DNA of 64,000 nucleotides from Bradyrhizobium cenepequi (lineage in GTDB: Bacteria; Pseudomonadota; Alphaproteobacteria; Rhizobiales; Xanthobacteraceae). Under the pieces are notes generated by a model. That model searched no databases. It had not been told where the DNA came from and saw only the letters and a list, made by a program, of their open reading frames with translations. Within the stretch, counting starts at the first letter, position 1, and each line of letters begins with the position of its first letter. Below are positions 26,703 through 38,873 of this stretch, piece by piece. A program made the translations under genes and the position numbers. The stretch spans positions 124,001 through 188,000 of the forward strand of contig NZ_JAGKJI010000006.1 of the NCBI RefSeq assembly GCF_020329485.1, in the 5' to 3' direction.

Positions 26703-26958
26703 GTTTCTCGCAACTAGAGCCGGCCCGAGACATGTGAGCGGAACCCTCTGGGGATGCAGCAATTTAACCCATTCCGGCACTTTGCCGCGCCTTCCCGCCT
26801 ATGTTAGAGAGCGCGCGGACCACATATGCGAATTCGGCAGAGACGATGCCATTCGCGCCCAAGGTAGCGCCGGGTTGCGGGAAATGTTCTCCCGCCGGGG
26901 AAACGGTCCGATTCGTTCGAGAGCGCTTCACCGGGACATTGAGAAGAGTGGAAACAGG

Positions 26959-27480
26959 ATGCTGGAGCGGCGCAGCAGTTACGAGTACGAGGATTTGCTG
27001 GCGTGCGGCAGAGGCGAGATGTTCGGCCCGGGCAACGCCCACCTGCCGTTGCCGCCGATGCTGATGTTTGACCGCATCAGCGAGATCTCCGAGACCGGTG
27101 GCGAGTTCGGCAAGGGACTGGTGCGCGCCGAACTCGATGTGAAGCCGGATCTCTGGTTCTTCGGCTGCCACTTCAAGAACGATCCTGTCATGCCCGGCTG
27201 CCTTGGCCTGGATGCGATGTGGCAGATGGTTGGTTTTTACCTCGGCTGGATCGGCGGCGAGGGCCGCGGCCGCGCGCTCGGGCTTGGCGAGCTCAAGCTC
27301 GCCGGTCAGGTTCTGCCGAACGTGCGCAAGGTTGTGTACAACGTCGATATCAAGCGCGTGATGCGCTCGAGATTGGTGCTCGGCATTGCCGATGGCTGGC
27401 TTTCCATGGACGGCGAGATTATTTATCGCGCGAAGGATTTGAAGGTTGGGTTGTTCAAGCAGGGCACGGCCCCGGCGTGA
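26959..27480 (+). CDS. fabA: FabA, 3-hydroxydecanoyl-ACP dehydratase/isomerase
   Basis: It introduces the cis double bond that commits acyl-ACP to unsaturated fatty acids. It has 173 residues. Active-site His71 ([14 protein letters not shown]) and Asp85 (GLDAMWQM) match E. coli FabA. ATG 26959 ([14 protein letters not shown]) follows GAAACAG; the frame is open far upstream but only this start fits the family. The 256 bases from the irr promoter to this start hold no other visible gene. It is followed by fabB. Confidence 0.96.
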   Translation: MLERRSSYEYEDLLACGRGEMFGPGNAHLPLPPMLMFDRISEISETGGEFGKGLVRAELDVKPDLWFFGCHFKNDPVMPGCLGLDAMWQMVGFYLGWIGGEGRGRALGLGELKLAGQVLPNVRKVVYNVDIKRVMRSRLVLGIADGWLSMDGEIIYRAKDLKVGLFKQGTAPA

Positions 27481-27523
27481 CCGAAACCATCGCACAGAAA
27501 ACTAACGGCAGGGCGAGGCGATC

Positions 27524-28747
27524 ATGAGGCGGGTTGTCATCACCGGGATGGGCATCGTCTCGTCCATCGGAAACAACACCCAGGAAGTGCTGGCGAGCCT
27601 TCACGAGGCAAAATCAGGGATTAGCCGCGCGGAGAAATATGCGGAGCTCGGCTTCCGCTCACAGGTGCAAGGCGCGCCGACACTCAATCCGGCCGAGGTG
27701 ATCGATCGCCGCGCGATGCGGTTTCTGGCCGACGGCGCGGCATGGAATCACGTGGCGATGGAGCAGGCGATCCGCGATGCCGGGCTGGAGGCGGGCGAAG
27801 TCTCCAACGAACGCACCGGAATCATCATGGGTTCAGGCGGGCCGTCGACGCGTACGCTGGTGGAGGCCGCCGACATCGCCCGCACCAAGGGTCCGAAGCG
27901 GGTCGGTCCGTTCGCCGTTCCTAAGGGGATGTCGTCGACCGCGTCTGCAACGCTTGCGACCTGGTTCAAGATCAAGGGCGTGAACTATTCGATCTCCTCG
28001 GCCTGCGCGACGTCGAACCACTGCATCGGCAATGCCTATGAGATCATCCAGATGGGCAAGCAGGACGTGATCTTCGCCGGCGGCTGCGAGGAGCTCGACT
28101 GGACACTGTCGGTACTGTTCGACGCCATGGGCGCCATGTCGTCGAAATATAACGACACGCCGGCCACAGCCTCGCGCCCCTACGACATCAACCGCGACGG
28201 TTTCGTCATCGCCGGCGGCGCCGGCGTCGTGGTGCTGGAAGAGCTGGAGCACGCCAAGGCGCGCGGCGCACGCATCCATGCCGAGATCGTCGGCTATGGC
28301 GCCACTTCCGATGGCTACGACATGGTGGCGCCCTCGGGCGAAGGCGCCGAACGCTGCATGCGCATGGCGCTGTCGACCGTGAAGACGACGATCGACTACA
28401 TCAACCCGCACGCAACCTCGACGCCTGCCGGCGATCCGCCGGAGATCGAGGCGATCCGTAAGGTGTTCGGCACTGGCGAGAAGTGCCCGCCGATCTCGGC
28501 GACCAAGGCGCTGACCGGCCATTCGCTCGGCGCCACCGGCGTGCAGGAGGCGATCTATTCGCTCTTGATGATGAACAACGGCTTCATCTGCGAGAGCGCG
28601 CATATCACCGAGCTCGATCCGATCTTCGCCGACATGCCGATCGTGCGCAAGCGCATCGACAATGCCAAGCTCGGCACTGTGCTGTCGAATTCCTTCGGCT
28701 TCGGCGGCACCAACGCGACGCTGGTGTTCAAACGGCTGGATGCGTAG
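27524..28747 (+). CDS. fabB: FabB, 3-oxoacyl-ACP synthase I
   Basis: This condensing enzyme elongates the unsaturated acyl chains made by FabA. It has 407 residues. The nucleophile Cys161 lies in [12 protein letters not shown], and the two catalytic His residues are in [11 protein letters not shown] and [11 protein letters not shown]. It starts 43 bases after fabA with ATG 27524, so the two are surely co-transcribed. Confidence 0.96.
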   Translation: MRRVVITGMGIVSSIGNNTQEVLASLHEAKSGISRAEKYAELGFRSQVQGAPTLNPAEVIDRRAMRFLADGAAWNHVAMEQAIRDAGLEAGEVSNERTGIIMGSGGPSTRTLVEAADIARTKGPKRVGPFAVPKGMSSTASATLATWFKIKGVNYSISSACATSNHCIGNAYEIIQMGKQDVIFAGGCEELDWTLSVLFDAMGAMSSKYNDTPATASRPYDINRDGFVIAGGAGVVVLEELEHAKARGARIHAEIVGYGATSDGYDMVAPSGEGAERCMRMALSTVKTTIDYINPHATSTPAGDPPEIEAIRKVFGTGEKCPPISATKALTGHSLGATGVQEAIYSLLMMNNGFICESAHITELDPIFADMPIVRKRIDNAKLGTVLSNSFGFGGTNATLVFKRLDA

Positions 28748-28758
28748 TTTTCCTTTAC

Positions 28759-28897
28759 CCGTCATGCCCCGCGAAGGCGGGGCATCCAGTATGCTGCAGC
28801 CTTTCGGTCGGTCGCTGGGGCATTCGGAATACTGGATCACCCGGCGGAGCCTGTCATCGGGCGGCGCTCTGCGCCGACCCGGTGGCGGGTGATGACG
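28759..28897. repeat. Dispersed palindromic repeat, family A, copy 2
   Basis: CGTCATGCCCCGCGAAGGCG plus GGCATCCAGTAT at the left, and AATACTGGATCACCCGG ... GGCGGGTGATGACG at the right. Compare 6778-6882 and 35898-35986. It separates fabB from fabI and may affect read-through. Confidence 0.85.
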
Positions 28898-28926
28898 CAG
28901 CAGCGAGTCAATAGGAGCGGACGGGA

Positions 28927-29727
28927 ATGCAGGACCTGATGAAAGGCAAGCGTGGACTGATCATGGGCGTCGCCAATGATCACTCGATCGCCTGGGGCAT
29001 TGCCAGGACGCTCCATGCGCAGGGCGCCGAGCTCGCCTTCACCTACCAGGGCGAGGCGCTCGGCAAGCGCGTCAAGCCGCTGGCGCAGTCGCTCGGCGTC
29101 GACACGGTGCTGCCCTGCGATGTCGAAGATCTCGCCAGCGTCGATGCGGCGTTCGCAGCCCTGCGCGAGAAATGGGGGCGGCTCGATTTCCTCGTCCATG
29201 CCGTCGCCTTCTCCGACAAGAACGAGTTGAAGGGCCGCTATGCGGACACCACGCGCGAGAATTTCGCGCGCACCATGCTGATCTCCTGCTTCTCCTTCAC
29301 CGAGCTCGCCAAGCGCGCGGCCGAGTTGATGCCGGAAACTGGCGGCGCCATGATCACGCTGACCTTCGGCGGCTCGATGCGCGTGATGCCCAACTACAAC
29401 GTGATGGGGGTTGCGAAGGCGGCGCTGGAGGCCTCTGTGCGCTATCTCGCCGCCGATTTCGGCCCGCGCGCCATCCGCATCAATGCGATTTCGGCCGGGC
29501 CGGTCCGAACGCTCGCCGGCTCGGGTATTGGCGATGCGCGCGCGATGTTCGCGTTCCAGCAGAAGCATTCGCCGCTCGGCCGCGGTGTGACGCTCGATGA
29601 GCTCGGAGGTTCTGCGCTCTATCTGTTGTCCGATCTCTCAGGCGGCGTCACCGGCGAAATCCACTACGTCGATTCCGGCTACAACGTGATCTCGATGCCG
29701 CGGCCGGAAAACCTGAAGGCGGAGTAG
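28927..29727 (+). CDS. fabI: FabI, NADH-dependent enoyl-ACP reductase
   Basis: This enzyme makes the last reduction of each fatty-acid cycle and is the triclosan target. It has 266 residues. The FabI form of the dinucleotide fold (MGVANDHSIAWGIA) and the catalytic pair Tyr157/Lys164 in YNVMGVAK match E. coli Y156/K163. The C-terminal SAGPVRTLAGSGI is the substrate loop. It is third in the fabA-fabB-fabI order, common in Bradyrhizobium. Confidence 0.96.
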   Translation: MQDLMKGKRGLIMGVANDHSIAWGIARTLHAQGAELAFTYQGEALGKRVKPLAQSLGVDTVLPCDVEDLASVDAAFAALREKWGRLDFLVHAVAFSDKNELKGRYADTTRENFARTMLISCFSFTELAKRAAELMPETGGAMITLTFGGSMRVMPNYNVMGVAKAALEASVRYLAADFGPRAIRINAISAGPVRTLAGSGIGDARAMFAFQQKHSPLGRGVTLDELGGSALYLLSDLSGGVTGEIHYVDSGYNVISMPRPENLKAE

Positions 29728-29734
29728 CTTCGCC

Positions 29735-29820
29735 CGTAGCCCGGATGGAGCGCAGCGCAATCCGGGTTTCTCCGCTTGCGCCATGGTCCCCGGATTACGC
29801 TTCGCTTCATCCGGGCTACG
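29735..29820. repeat. Palindromic repeat, family F
   Basis: GTAGCCCGGATGGAGCGCAG plus CGCAATCCGGG at the left and CCCGGATTACGCTTCGCTTC plus ATCCGGGCTACG at the right. It sits between convergent fabI and the glutathione transferase, reaching the stop codon of the latter. Confidence 0.85.
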
Positions 29821-30421
29821 TGATCCCACCCGCAGCAATCTTCTCCGCTTGCTGGAACGCCGGGCGCGCCGCACAGCGCGCGATATAGTCCTCAAAGGAC
29901 GGCCGCGACGGCACCATCTTGAACAGCCGCACCGCATAATTCAGGCCCGAGCCGACCACGATGTCGGCGGCGGAAAAATCCTCGCCGAGGATCCACGGCC
30001 CCTTCTGCAGCTCGGCGTCGAGCACGTCGAACACCTGCGTCGCGGTGCCCCATGCGGCGGTGCTGGCGGGCACCTCGAGCTTGGTGAAGATCTGGATCAG
30101 CGCCGGCTCGATGCAGCTTGGCGCGAAGAACAGCCACTGCAGATATCGTCCCCGCTTCGGATCGTTCAGCGCCGGCGCGAGCCTCTTCTCCGGATAGCGA
30201 TCCGCAATATAGGCGCAGATCGCGGCGGCTTCGCTGAGCGCGACGTCGCCGTCCTTCAGCGCCGGCACCTTGCCCATCGGGTTGATCTTCAGGAACTCCG
30301 GCGCCTTCTGCGCGCCGGTCGAGATGTCGGTCAGCACACGCTCGTAAGGCAGTCCGGTTTCTTCCATCAGCCATAAGCAGGTGAATGAGCGCGAACGAGG
30401 CGACCAATAGAGCTGGATCAT
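29816..30421 (-). CDS. Glutathione S-transferase family protein
   Basis: It has 201 residues from ATG 30421 (MIQLYWSPRSRS). The thioredoxin-like N-domain has the active Ser/Tyr region LYWSPRSRSFTCLW and the cis-Pro GKVPAL, then SEAAAICAYI for glutathione gamma-Glu binding. The helical C-domain contains the capping motif FSAADIVVGSGL. The class and substrate are unknown. The upstream in-frame extension to 30580 is not supported. Confidence 0.88.
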   Translation of the reverse strand: MIQLYWSPRSRSFTCLWLMEETGLPYERVLTDISTGAQKAPEFLKINPMGKVPALKDGDVALSEAAAICAYIADRYPEKRLAPALNDPKRGRYLQWLFFAPSCIEPALIQIFTKLEVPASTAAWGTATQVFDVLDAELQKGPWILGEDFSAADIVVGSGLNYAVRLFKMVPSRPSFEDYIARCAARPAFQQAEKIAAGGIT

Positions 30422-30620
30422 GATGCTGAACCCTTCACTGGAGGAGCGCACGTTCTTCGCCCGGAAAGGCCGGATTGGCAATCTACAACCCTTGGGAACA
30501 GCGAAGGATTGCGCGCCGACATCTAGGTCAAGCTCATTCATCCGCATCAGGCTGAACGCCGCAGAGCGATCGCTGCGCAAAAAAGCGACCGAGGCTTGCG
30601 GCCCCGGCCGTTTGACGGCG

Positions 30621-31355
30621 TCACACGCCGAGCGTGCCGGCCTTCGCGGCCGCGTAGCGGTCGCCGATCGCCTTCCAGTTCACCGTGTTCCACCAGGCCT
30701 GCAGATATTCCGGGCGGCGGTTCTGGTAATGCAGGTAATAGGCGTGTTCCCACACGTCATTGCCGAACAGCGCGCGCTTGCCGTCCATCAGCGGGCTGTC
30801 CTGGTTCGGACGAGTCTCGAGCGCGAGCTTGCCGTCCTTGGTCACCGTGACGAACACCCAGCCCGAACCGAATACGCGTCCACCGGCCGCGTTGAAGTCG
30901 GTCCGCAGTTTCTCCATTCCGCCGAGGTCACGGTTGATCGCGGCGAGCACCTCGCCCTCCGGCTTGCCGCCATTCGGTCCCATGATCTGCCAGAACATGG
31001 TGTGGTTGGCATGGCCGCCGAGATTGTTGCGGACGCCGGTACGGACGGATTCCGGCACACTGCTTAGACTGGCGAGCACATCCGGGATCGGCTTGTCCGC
31101 GATCTGCGGATGATCTTTCGCGATTGCGTTGACGTTGTTCACATAGGCCTGGTGATGCTTGTCGTGATGGAGCTGCATTGTCAGCGCATCGATATGCGGC
31201 TCCAGCGCGTTGGTCGGATATGGTAGTTGATCGACCTTGAACGGACCGGCAGGCGGCTGGGCCGCGCCTTGCGCGAACACCATTCGCGGCGAAGCGGCTG
31301 CGGCGAGCAGACCGGTTGCGGTCATCATCAGGCGGCGGCGGGACAGGAATGACAT
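30621..31355 (-). CDS. Superoxide dismutase (Fe/Mn family) with Tat-like signal
   Basis: It has 244 residues from ATG 31355. The N-terminus has a twin-arginine run (SFLSRRRLMMTATGLLAAAAS) ending near MVFA, so export to the periplasm is likely. Metal ligands are His in LHHDKHHQAYV, His in NHTMFW, and Asp and His in DVWEHAYYLHYQN. The GPNGGK text leans toward Mn, but metal use cannot be settled from sequence. It would remove superoxide outside the cytoplasm. Confidence 0.88.
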   Translation of the reverse strand: MSFLSRRRLMMTATGLLAAAASPRMVFAQGAAQPPAGPFKVDQLPYPTNALEPHIDALTMQLHHDKHHQAYVNNVNAIAKDHPQIADKPIPDVLASLSSVPESVRTGVRNNLGGHANHTMFWQIMGPNGGKPEGEVLAAINRDLGGMEKLRTDFNAAGGRVFGSGWVFVTVTKDGKLALETRPNQDSPLMDGKRALFGNDVWEHAYYLHYQNRRPEYLQAWWNTVNWKAIGDRYAAAKAGTLGV

Positions 31356-31502
31356 CGTGACCTCCGGGCTTAAGGAAAGGCATGGTGTCCTATTGTAGGC
31401 GCAGGACGTGAAGCGGTTCCGACAAAACCTGATCACGATATCGCGGCCAAACCGCACATGGCCATCAGGCACGGTTGATTTGCAAAGCCCTATATAAACT
31501 TA

Positions 31503-31529
31503 GGGCGGCCCATCGGGCCGCCCTTTTTT
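31503..31529 (+). terminator. Perfect GC hairpin with T-run between pnp and sod
   Basis: GGGCGGCCC, a 3-base loop, GGGCCGCCC, then six T. The T-run is on the plus strand, while both flanking genes run on the minus strand. On the minus strand it is preceded by six A and followed by TAAGTTTATA, so it could end pnp transcription weakly, or stop antisense transcription coming toward pnp. Confidence 0.7.
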
Positions 31530-31553
31530 AGCAATTCAATTATGTCTAGGCGC

Positions 31554-33704
<2,151 letters not shown>

Positions 33705-34044
33705 TTCGGTCTTCTTTCATGGTTTCACGAAAGAACGGGCCTCCAAAACGCAAAAACCATGCGCAAGATGGCGAGACGCTGATCGCAAGCCGTGATCAGC
33801 ATCCGGCGATCCTGCCATGGTTCTCATGTTCCGGATGGCGTCCATCCTTTCGTTCATACGGGCATCTTGCCCTGTCCAGCGGCCGGATTGCTGCTGGGCA
33901 CTTTGGGTTTGAGCATGGTCTTTCCGGAAAACCGGATCATGCTCCAGGTTTGAGCGGCTGCGCGCGACAACCGTCATCACGCTCATGCTCCTGCGCATGA
34001 TCGTATCCGAACGGTAGAAACTCCGGTTTCTCGGAAGATCATGC
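33705..34044. other. pnp leader region with palindromic repeat (family B)
   Basis: This gap has no gene. GAGCATGG ... CCGGATCATGCTC (33911-33944) is a short family B palindrome. Shorter inverted texts around 33778-33806 (GCTGATCGCAAGCCGTGATCAGC) could form another stem. In E. coli the pnp leader is cut by RNase III and autoregulated; the stems here could serve that, but this is an inference. Confidence 0.5.
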
Positions 34045-34071
34045 GAAAACGCGCGCCAACGTTGCGCGCGT
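34045..34071 (-). terminator. Probable rpsO terminator
   Basis: On the minus strand ACGCGCGCAACGTTGGCGCG plus CGT is an almost perfect stem followed by TTTTCG, 10 bases past the rpsO stop. It likely reduces read-through into pnp. Confidence 0.65.
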
Positions 34072-34081
34072 AGTGTTGAAA

Positions 34082-34351
34082 TCAGCGACGAATGTTATGC
34101 TTTTCCAACAATGCCTTGTAACGCGCCTCGTCCTTTTTCTTGATGTAGTCGAGGAGCGAGCGTCGCGTCGACACGAGCTTCAGCAGGCCGCGGCGTGAAT
34201 GGTTGTCCTTCCCGTGGGTCTTGAAGTGCTCGGTGAGGTTGCTAATGCGTTCCGACAGGATCGCGACCTGAACTTCGGGCGAGCCGGTGTCGCCGGCTTT
34301 GAGGGCACTCGTCTTGATGACTTCCGCTTTGCGTTCGGCGGTAATCGACAT
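34082..34351 (-). CDS. rpsO: Ribosomal protein S15
   Basis: S15 binds 16S rRNA early in small-subunit assembly. It has 89 residues. The family text [17 protein letters not shown] and the rRNA-contact [19 protein letters not shown] are intact, ending in LEKHNIRR. It lies 2 bases downstream of truB, typical of the truB-rpsO-pnp order. Confidence 0.98.
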   Translation of the reverse strand: MSITAERKAEVIKTSALKAGDTGSPEVQVAILSERISNLTEHFKTHGKDNHSRRGLLKLVSTRRSLLDYIKKKDEARYKALLEKHNIRR

Positions 34352-34353
34352 CG

Positions 34354-35463
34354 TCAGATACTTCCATGGTTGCGAGCCGAACTGGCAGTCAGTCCGGTCA
34401 GGTTGAACACGCGCTTGGGGATGATTTCGCCATTGCCAATCTCGGCAAGCGCCAGAAGCCGGCCTGCCACCGTGACATAGACTGTGCCGCTACTATTGGG
34501 CGCATCCCGTCCGCGCAACAAAACGGCTTGGCCCCGATGGAGCCTCGCCGCATCCGCCCGTGTGACGGCCAGTGCCGGGATGTCGTCCAGCGCGGTCTCA
34601 ACGGGCAAAAGTGCATCGGCGAGGCTGCCCTCGCCAGATGCGGCTCTATTGCACAAAGCCTCCAATTCTTCCAGCGGAATCATGTCCCGTTCGGTAAACG
34701 GACCGACAACGGTTCGCCTGAGCGCGCAGATATGGCCAAAACAGCCGAGAATCCGCCCCATATCCCGGGCCAACGCGCGAACATAGGTTCCTTTGCCGCA
34801 TTCGGCCTCGAACACGGATTGGCCGCCATCCCCATGTTCCACCAAGGTTAATTCATGAATCTCGACCGGCCGCGGCTGCAATTCGACCTTTTCGCCGTCC
34901 CGCGCCAAATCATAGGCCCGCTCGCCCTGAACCTTGATCGCAGAATATTGCGGGGGGACCTGCTCGATCACGCCGGTGAAGCGCGGCAGCAATTCCTGGA
35001 TCGAACCGGCCGAGGGACGAAGTTCGCTGGTGGCGACCACGCGGCCTTCGATATCGTCGGTGTCGCGCTCCTCGCCCCAGGCCACGGTGAAGCGATAGCG
35101 CTTGCGGCCTTCCATGACGAAGGGCACCGTCTTGGTGGCCTCGCCGAGTGCGATCGGCAGCCCGCCCGAGGCGAGCGGATCGAGCGTTCCGGCGTGTCCG
35201 GCGCGCTTGGCCTGGAACAGGCGCTTCAACACCGCCACCGCATGCGTCGAGGTCATGCCGATCGGCTTGTCGAGCACGACCCAGCCATGGACGTCGCGCT
35301 TGTCGCGCCGCGGCTGGTTGCCCTGCTGTTTCTGTTTCTGACGCGGATCGTTGTTGACGCGACGCGTCTCGTTGCCGCGCGCAGGCACAGAAAATTTTTC
35401 TTCGTCTGCATGCGAATCGACGTCTTGCGATTCGATCACGGGGTTTGCGGTCGTCACGGTCAT
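34354..35463 (-). CDS. truB: TruB, tRNA pseudouridine-55 synthase
   Basis: It makes pseudouridine 55 in the T-loop of tRNA. ATG 35463 gives 369 residues. The N-terminal 55 or so residues are a low-complexity charged extension ([15 protein letters not shown]). The catalytic Asp is in [20 protein letters not shown]. It starts 1 base past the rbfA stop. The C-terminal region to [20 protein letters not shown] is a PUA-like domain. Confidence 0.95.
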   Translation of the reverse strand: MTVTTANPVIESQDVDSHADEEKFSVPARGNETRRVNNDPRQKQKQQGNQPRRDKRDVHGWVVLDKPIGMTSTHAVAVLKRLFQAKRAGHAGTLDPLASGGLPIALGEATKTVPFVMEGRKRYRFTVAWGEERDTDDIEGRVVATSELRPSAGSIQELLPRFTGVIEQVPPQYSAIKVQGERAYDLARDGEKVELQPRPVEIHELTLVEHGDGGQSVFEAECGKGTYVRALARDMGRILGCFGHICALRRTVVGPFTERDMIPLEELEALCNRAASGEGSLADALLPVETALDDIPALAVTRADAARLHRGQAVLLRGRDAPNSSGTVYVTVAGRLLALAEIGNGEIIPKRVFNLTGLTASSARNHGSI

Positions 35464-35464
35464 C

Positions 35465-35878
35465 TCATTCGTCGTCCGAATCGGGTGCAAGATCGCGTTG
35501 CACCGCAGGTGTTCTCAGTAATTTCTCGATACGTTCCGCTTCGTCGAATCGGTCGTCGGCGCGGAAGCGGATGTCAGGTGCAAATTTCAGGTTAACGCGG
35601 TGCGCGATCTCGCCGCGGAGGAATTTCTTGTTGCGGTCGAGCGCAGCGATCACGGTCTCGGTGTCGCGTCCGCCGAGCGGCATCACGTAGATGGTCGCGA
35701 GCTTCAGGTCCGGCGACATTCGCACCTCGGGGACGGTGATGATGTGGCCTTGAAGATCCGGATCGTGGACGTCACTGTGCGAGAGAATCTCGGCAACCGC
35801 ATGGCGCACCGTCTCGCCGACGCGCAGCTGACGTTGCGAGCCGCCGGCGGCGGAACTCTTCTTCTGATGACGGGGCAT
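35465..35878 (-). CDS. rbfA: RbfA, 30S ribosome-binding factor
   Basis: RbfA is a KH-like assembly factor for the 30S subunit. It has 137 residues from ATG 35878 (MPRHQKKSS). Conserved parts are [14 protein letters not shown] and [19 protein letters not shown], which ends in [14 protein letters not shown] or other starts upstream would enter the repeat and are not supported. It lies in the infB-rbfA-truB-rpsO order. Confidence 0.94.
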   Translation of the reverse strand: MPRHQKKSSAAGGSQRQLRVGETVRHAVAEILSHSDVHDPDLQGHIITVPEVRMSPDLKLATIYVMPLGGRDTETVIAALDRNKKFLRGEIAHRVNLKFAPDIRFRADDRFDEAERIEKLLRTPAVQRDLAPDSDDE

Positions 35879-35897
35879 TGTCCAAAATCCCAATTAT

Positions 35898-35986
35898 CGT
35901 CATCACCCGCGAAGGCGGGTGATCCAGTATTTCGTAGCTAGAATCAATTGCGATACTGGATGCCCCGCCTTTGCGGGGCATGACGG
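35898..35986. repeat. Dispersed palindromic repeat, family A, copy 3
   Basis: CGTCATCACCCGCGAAGGCG plus GGTGATCCAGTATT at the left and ATACTGGATGCCCCGCC plus GCGGGGCATGACGG at the right. It occupies the infB-rbfA gap, inside an otherwise tight operon. Confidence 0.85.
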
Positions 35987-36024
35987 TTCAGCTCGAAATT
36001 TCCTGCGCTTCGTAAGACTTGGAC

Positions 36025-38709
36025 TTACAGAGAGCGCTGGATCGTTTCGACACGGTAGCATTCGATCACGTCGCCGACACGCATGTCGCCGTAGTTCTCG
36101 AATGCCATGCCGCATTCCTGGCCGGCGACGACTTCCTTCACTTCGTCCTTGAAGCGCTTCAGCGTCGACAGCTTGCCTTCGTGCACGACGACGTTGTCGC
36201 GGATCAGGCGGACATTGGCGCCGCGTTCGACCGTGCCGTCGGTGACGCGGCAGCCGGCAACCTTGCCGACCTTGGAGATGTTGAACACCTCCAGGATTTG
36301 GGCGTTGCCGAGCATGGTCTCGCGCAGGGTCGGCGCGAGCAGGCCGGACATCGCCTTTTTGATGTCATCCACGAGATCGTAGATGATGTTGTAGTAGCGG
36401 ATCTCGATGCCGTTGCGCTTGGCGGCGGCGGCCGCCTCCTTGTTGGCTCGCACCGAGAAGCCAATGATTGCCGCGTTGAAGCCCTCCGCCAGTGTGACGT
36501 CGGACTCGGAGATGCCGCCCACGCCGGCATGCAGGATGCGGGCGGCGACTTCCTCGGTGCCGAGCTTCTCCAGCGAGCCCAGGATCGCTTCCAGCGAGCC
36601 CTGCACGTCGGCCTTCACGATCAGCGGGAATTCCTTGCGGCCCGCGGTCTTGAGCTGCGACATCATCTGCTCGAGCGAGCCGCGCATGCCGGAGATCGAG
36701 GCGGCGGCGTTCTCGCGCTTCTGATGCGCGCGATAGCTGGTGACCTGGCGGGCGCGGGCTTCGTTCTCCACCACCGCAAGCCGATCGCCGGCTTCGGGCG
36801 GACCGTTGAAGCCGAGCACCTCGACCGGCACCGACGGACCGGCTTCGTCGAGATTCTCGCCCTGGTCCGAGATCAGCGCGCGGACGCGGCCCATCTCGGC
36901 GCCGGCGACGATGATGTCGCCGACCTTGAGCGTGCCGCGCTGCACCAGCACGGTTGCGACCGGACCGCGGCCGCGGTCGAGCTTGGCTTCGATCACGGTG
37001 CCTTCGGCCGGACGCAGCGAGTTGGTCTTGAGGTCGAGAAGTTCGGCCTGCAGCGCGATCATCTCGAGCAGCCGGTCGAGATTGATCTTGTTCTTGGCAG
37101 AGACCTCGACGTCGACGACTTCGCCGCCGAGCGATTCGACCTGCACCTCATGCTGCAGCAATTCCGTGCGCACACGCTCAGGCCGCGCGTCCGGCTTGTC
37201 GATCTTGTTGATCGCGACGATGATCGGAACCCTGGCGGCCTTGGCGTGATTGATCGCTTCGACCGTCTGCGGCATGACGCCGTCATCGGCCGCGACCACC
37301 AGCACCACGATATCGGTGACCTTGGCGCCGCGCGCGCGCATCGCGGTGAACGCGGCGTGGCCGGGCGTGTCGATGAAGGTGATCTTCGTGCCGCTTTCCG
37401 GCGACGACACCTGGTAAGCGCCGATGTGCTGAGTGATGCCGCCGGCTTCGCCTTCGACCACGTTGGCGTGACGAAGCGCGTCGAGCAGCGAGGTCTTGCC
37501 GTGGTCGACATGGCCCATGACGGTGACGACGGGCGAACGCGGCTCGGTATCGGTGGAGTCGTCGACAACGTCGAACAGGCCTTCCTCGACGTCGGACGCA
37601 GCCACGCGCTTCACTGTGTGACCCAGTTCCTCGGCGATTAGTTGCGCTGTATCGGCATCGATCACGTCGGTGATCTTGTGCATCACGCCCTGCTTCATCA
37701 GCATGCGGATAACGTCCACCGCGCGCTCGGACATGCGGTTAGCGAGTTCCTGGATGGTGATGACCTCCGGGATCGTGACTTCGCGGACCAGCTTTTCCTT
37801 CGGCTCGTTCGAGTTGAGACCCTTGAGGCGTTGGGTGCGGCGGCGGAACGACGCGATCGAGCGTTCGCGCACGTTGTCGGCGTCGAGCGCGGTGACAACC
37901 GTCAAGCGGCCACGCTGCTTCTGCGGACCCGGTTTATGGGTGGTCTTCGGGGCGGCCACCGGTCGCATCGCGCCGCCGGGACCACGGCGGACCTGGCGCG
38001 GACCCTCGTCCTCATCGGGCTCGGCGGCAACGCCCGGTGCCCGCGCCGCCGGAGCCGACGCTGGTGCGCGTGCCGGGGTCGTCGGGGTACGGGCCGTCGA
38101 CGGGGTGCGGGCTGGAGCCGCCGGTGCCGGCGCAGGGGCTGCTGCTGCGGCTGGCTTGGCTTCGGCCTCGCCAAAGCGCCGCTTGGCCTCGGTCTCGGCC
38201 TTGCGCTTGGCTTCCTCTTCCTGGCGATGACGCTCCTCTTCGGCCTGCCGGCGGGCCTCGGCGGCTTCGCGCTCAGCCCGCTCGGTGCTCTCCCGGATGG
38301 CGCGGCGCTTGGCTTCCTCTTCGGCCTGCTGGCGCTCCTCGATCTCGCGCTGCCGGGCGTCGGCGAGCGCACTGGCGCGGGCCGAGCGCTCGTCCTCGGT
38401 CAGGCTGCGCAACACCACGCCCGATCCACCGGCGTTGCGCTGCGATGGAGAAGGCCCACCCGAACGGCCGAGCGGTGGCCTGGCTGGCGCCGGCGCGGGC
38501 TTGGCTGCGGCCGGCTCGGGCGCATGCGCCTCGGCTCCCGGGCCATCGCCACCAACGCGGCGCTTGCCGCGTTTCTCGACCACAACCTGCTTGCTGCGGC
38601 CATGGCTGAAGCTCTGGCGCACGGTGCCCGTCTCGACGCGTGGCTTCAGCGTCAAGGTCTTGGTCGGGACACTCAAAGTCTTGTCGCCAGGGGTTTTGGT
38701 ATCAACCAT
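36025..38709 (-). CDS. infB: Translation initiation factor IF-2
   Basis: This GTPase brings initiator tRNA to the 30S subunit. It has 894 residues. About 1-290 is a long, low-complexity Ala/Pro/Glu/Arg region with a charged helical part ([20 protein letters not shown]). The GTPase domain follows with G1 [15 protein letters not shown]3 DTPGHAAF and G4 NKIDKPDA, then the beta-barrels and C-terminal domains to [12 protein letters not shown]. Internal start sites for shorter isoforms, known in enteric bacteria, cannot be judged here. Confidence 0.97.
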   Translation of the reverse strand: MVDTKTPGDKTLSVPTKTLTLKPRVETGTVRQSFSHGRSKQVVVEKRGKRRVGGDGPGAEAHAPEPAAAKPAPAPARPPLGRSGGPSPSQRNAGGSGVVLRSLTEDERSARASALADARQREIEERQQAEEEAKRRAIRESTERAEREAAEARRQAEEERHRQEEEAKRKAETEAKRRFGEAEAKPAAAAAPAPAPAAPARTPSTARTPTTPARAPASAPAARAPGVAAEPDEDEGPRQVRRGPGGAMRPVAAPKTTHKPGPQKQRGRLTVVTALDADNVRERSIASFRRRTQRLKGLNSNEPKEKLVREVTIPEVITIQELANRMSERAVDVIRMLMKQGVMHKITDVIDADTAQLIAEELGHTVKRVAASDVEEGLFDVVDDSTDTEPRSPVVTVMGHVDHGKTSLLDALRHANVVEGEAGGITQHIGAYQVSSPESGTKITFIDTPGHAAFTAMRARGAKVTDIVVLVVAADDGVMPQTVEAINHAKAARVPIIVAINKIDKPDARPERVRTELLQHEVQVESLGGEVVDVEVSAKNKINLDRLLEMIALQAELLDLKTNSLRPAEGTVIEAKLDRGRGPVATVLVQRGTLKVGDIIVAGAEMGRVRALISDQGENLDEAGPSVPVEVLGFNGPPEAGDRLAVVENEARARQVTSYRAHQKRENAAASISGMRGSLEQMMSQLKTAGRKEFPLIVKADVQGSLEAILGSLEKLGTEEVAARILHAGVGGISESDVTLAEGFNAAIIGFSVRANKEAAAAAKRNGIEIRYYNIIYDLVDDIKKAMSGLLAPTLRETMLGNAQILEVFNISKVGKVAGCRVTDGTVERGANVRLIRDNVVVHEGKLSTLKRFKDEVKEVVAGQECGMAFENYGDMRVGDVIECYRVETIQRSL

Positions 38710-38821
38710 TCAGCAGTCCTAATCTTGTTAGCGTTGTGCCTGTTCGCACGCGTCGTCGTCGCAGTCCCAAAAGAACGAAATGACTTGTCCGCGGAACCGT
38801 CATCTCGCTCCATCTTGTTGT

Positions 38822-38873
38822 TTGAACACGATCTTTTCCGAAAACCGGTTTCCCCTTTTCCGGATCATGCTCT
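38822..38873. repeat. Palindromic repeat, family B, copy at ylxR 3' end
   Basis: ACGATCTTTTCCGAAAACCG plus GTTT and CCTTTTCCGGATCATGCTC form the two arms. Other copies are at 33911, 42088 and 45487. The repeat ends exactly at the ylxR stop codon, between ylxR and infB. Confidence 0.85.
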
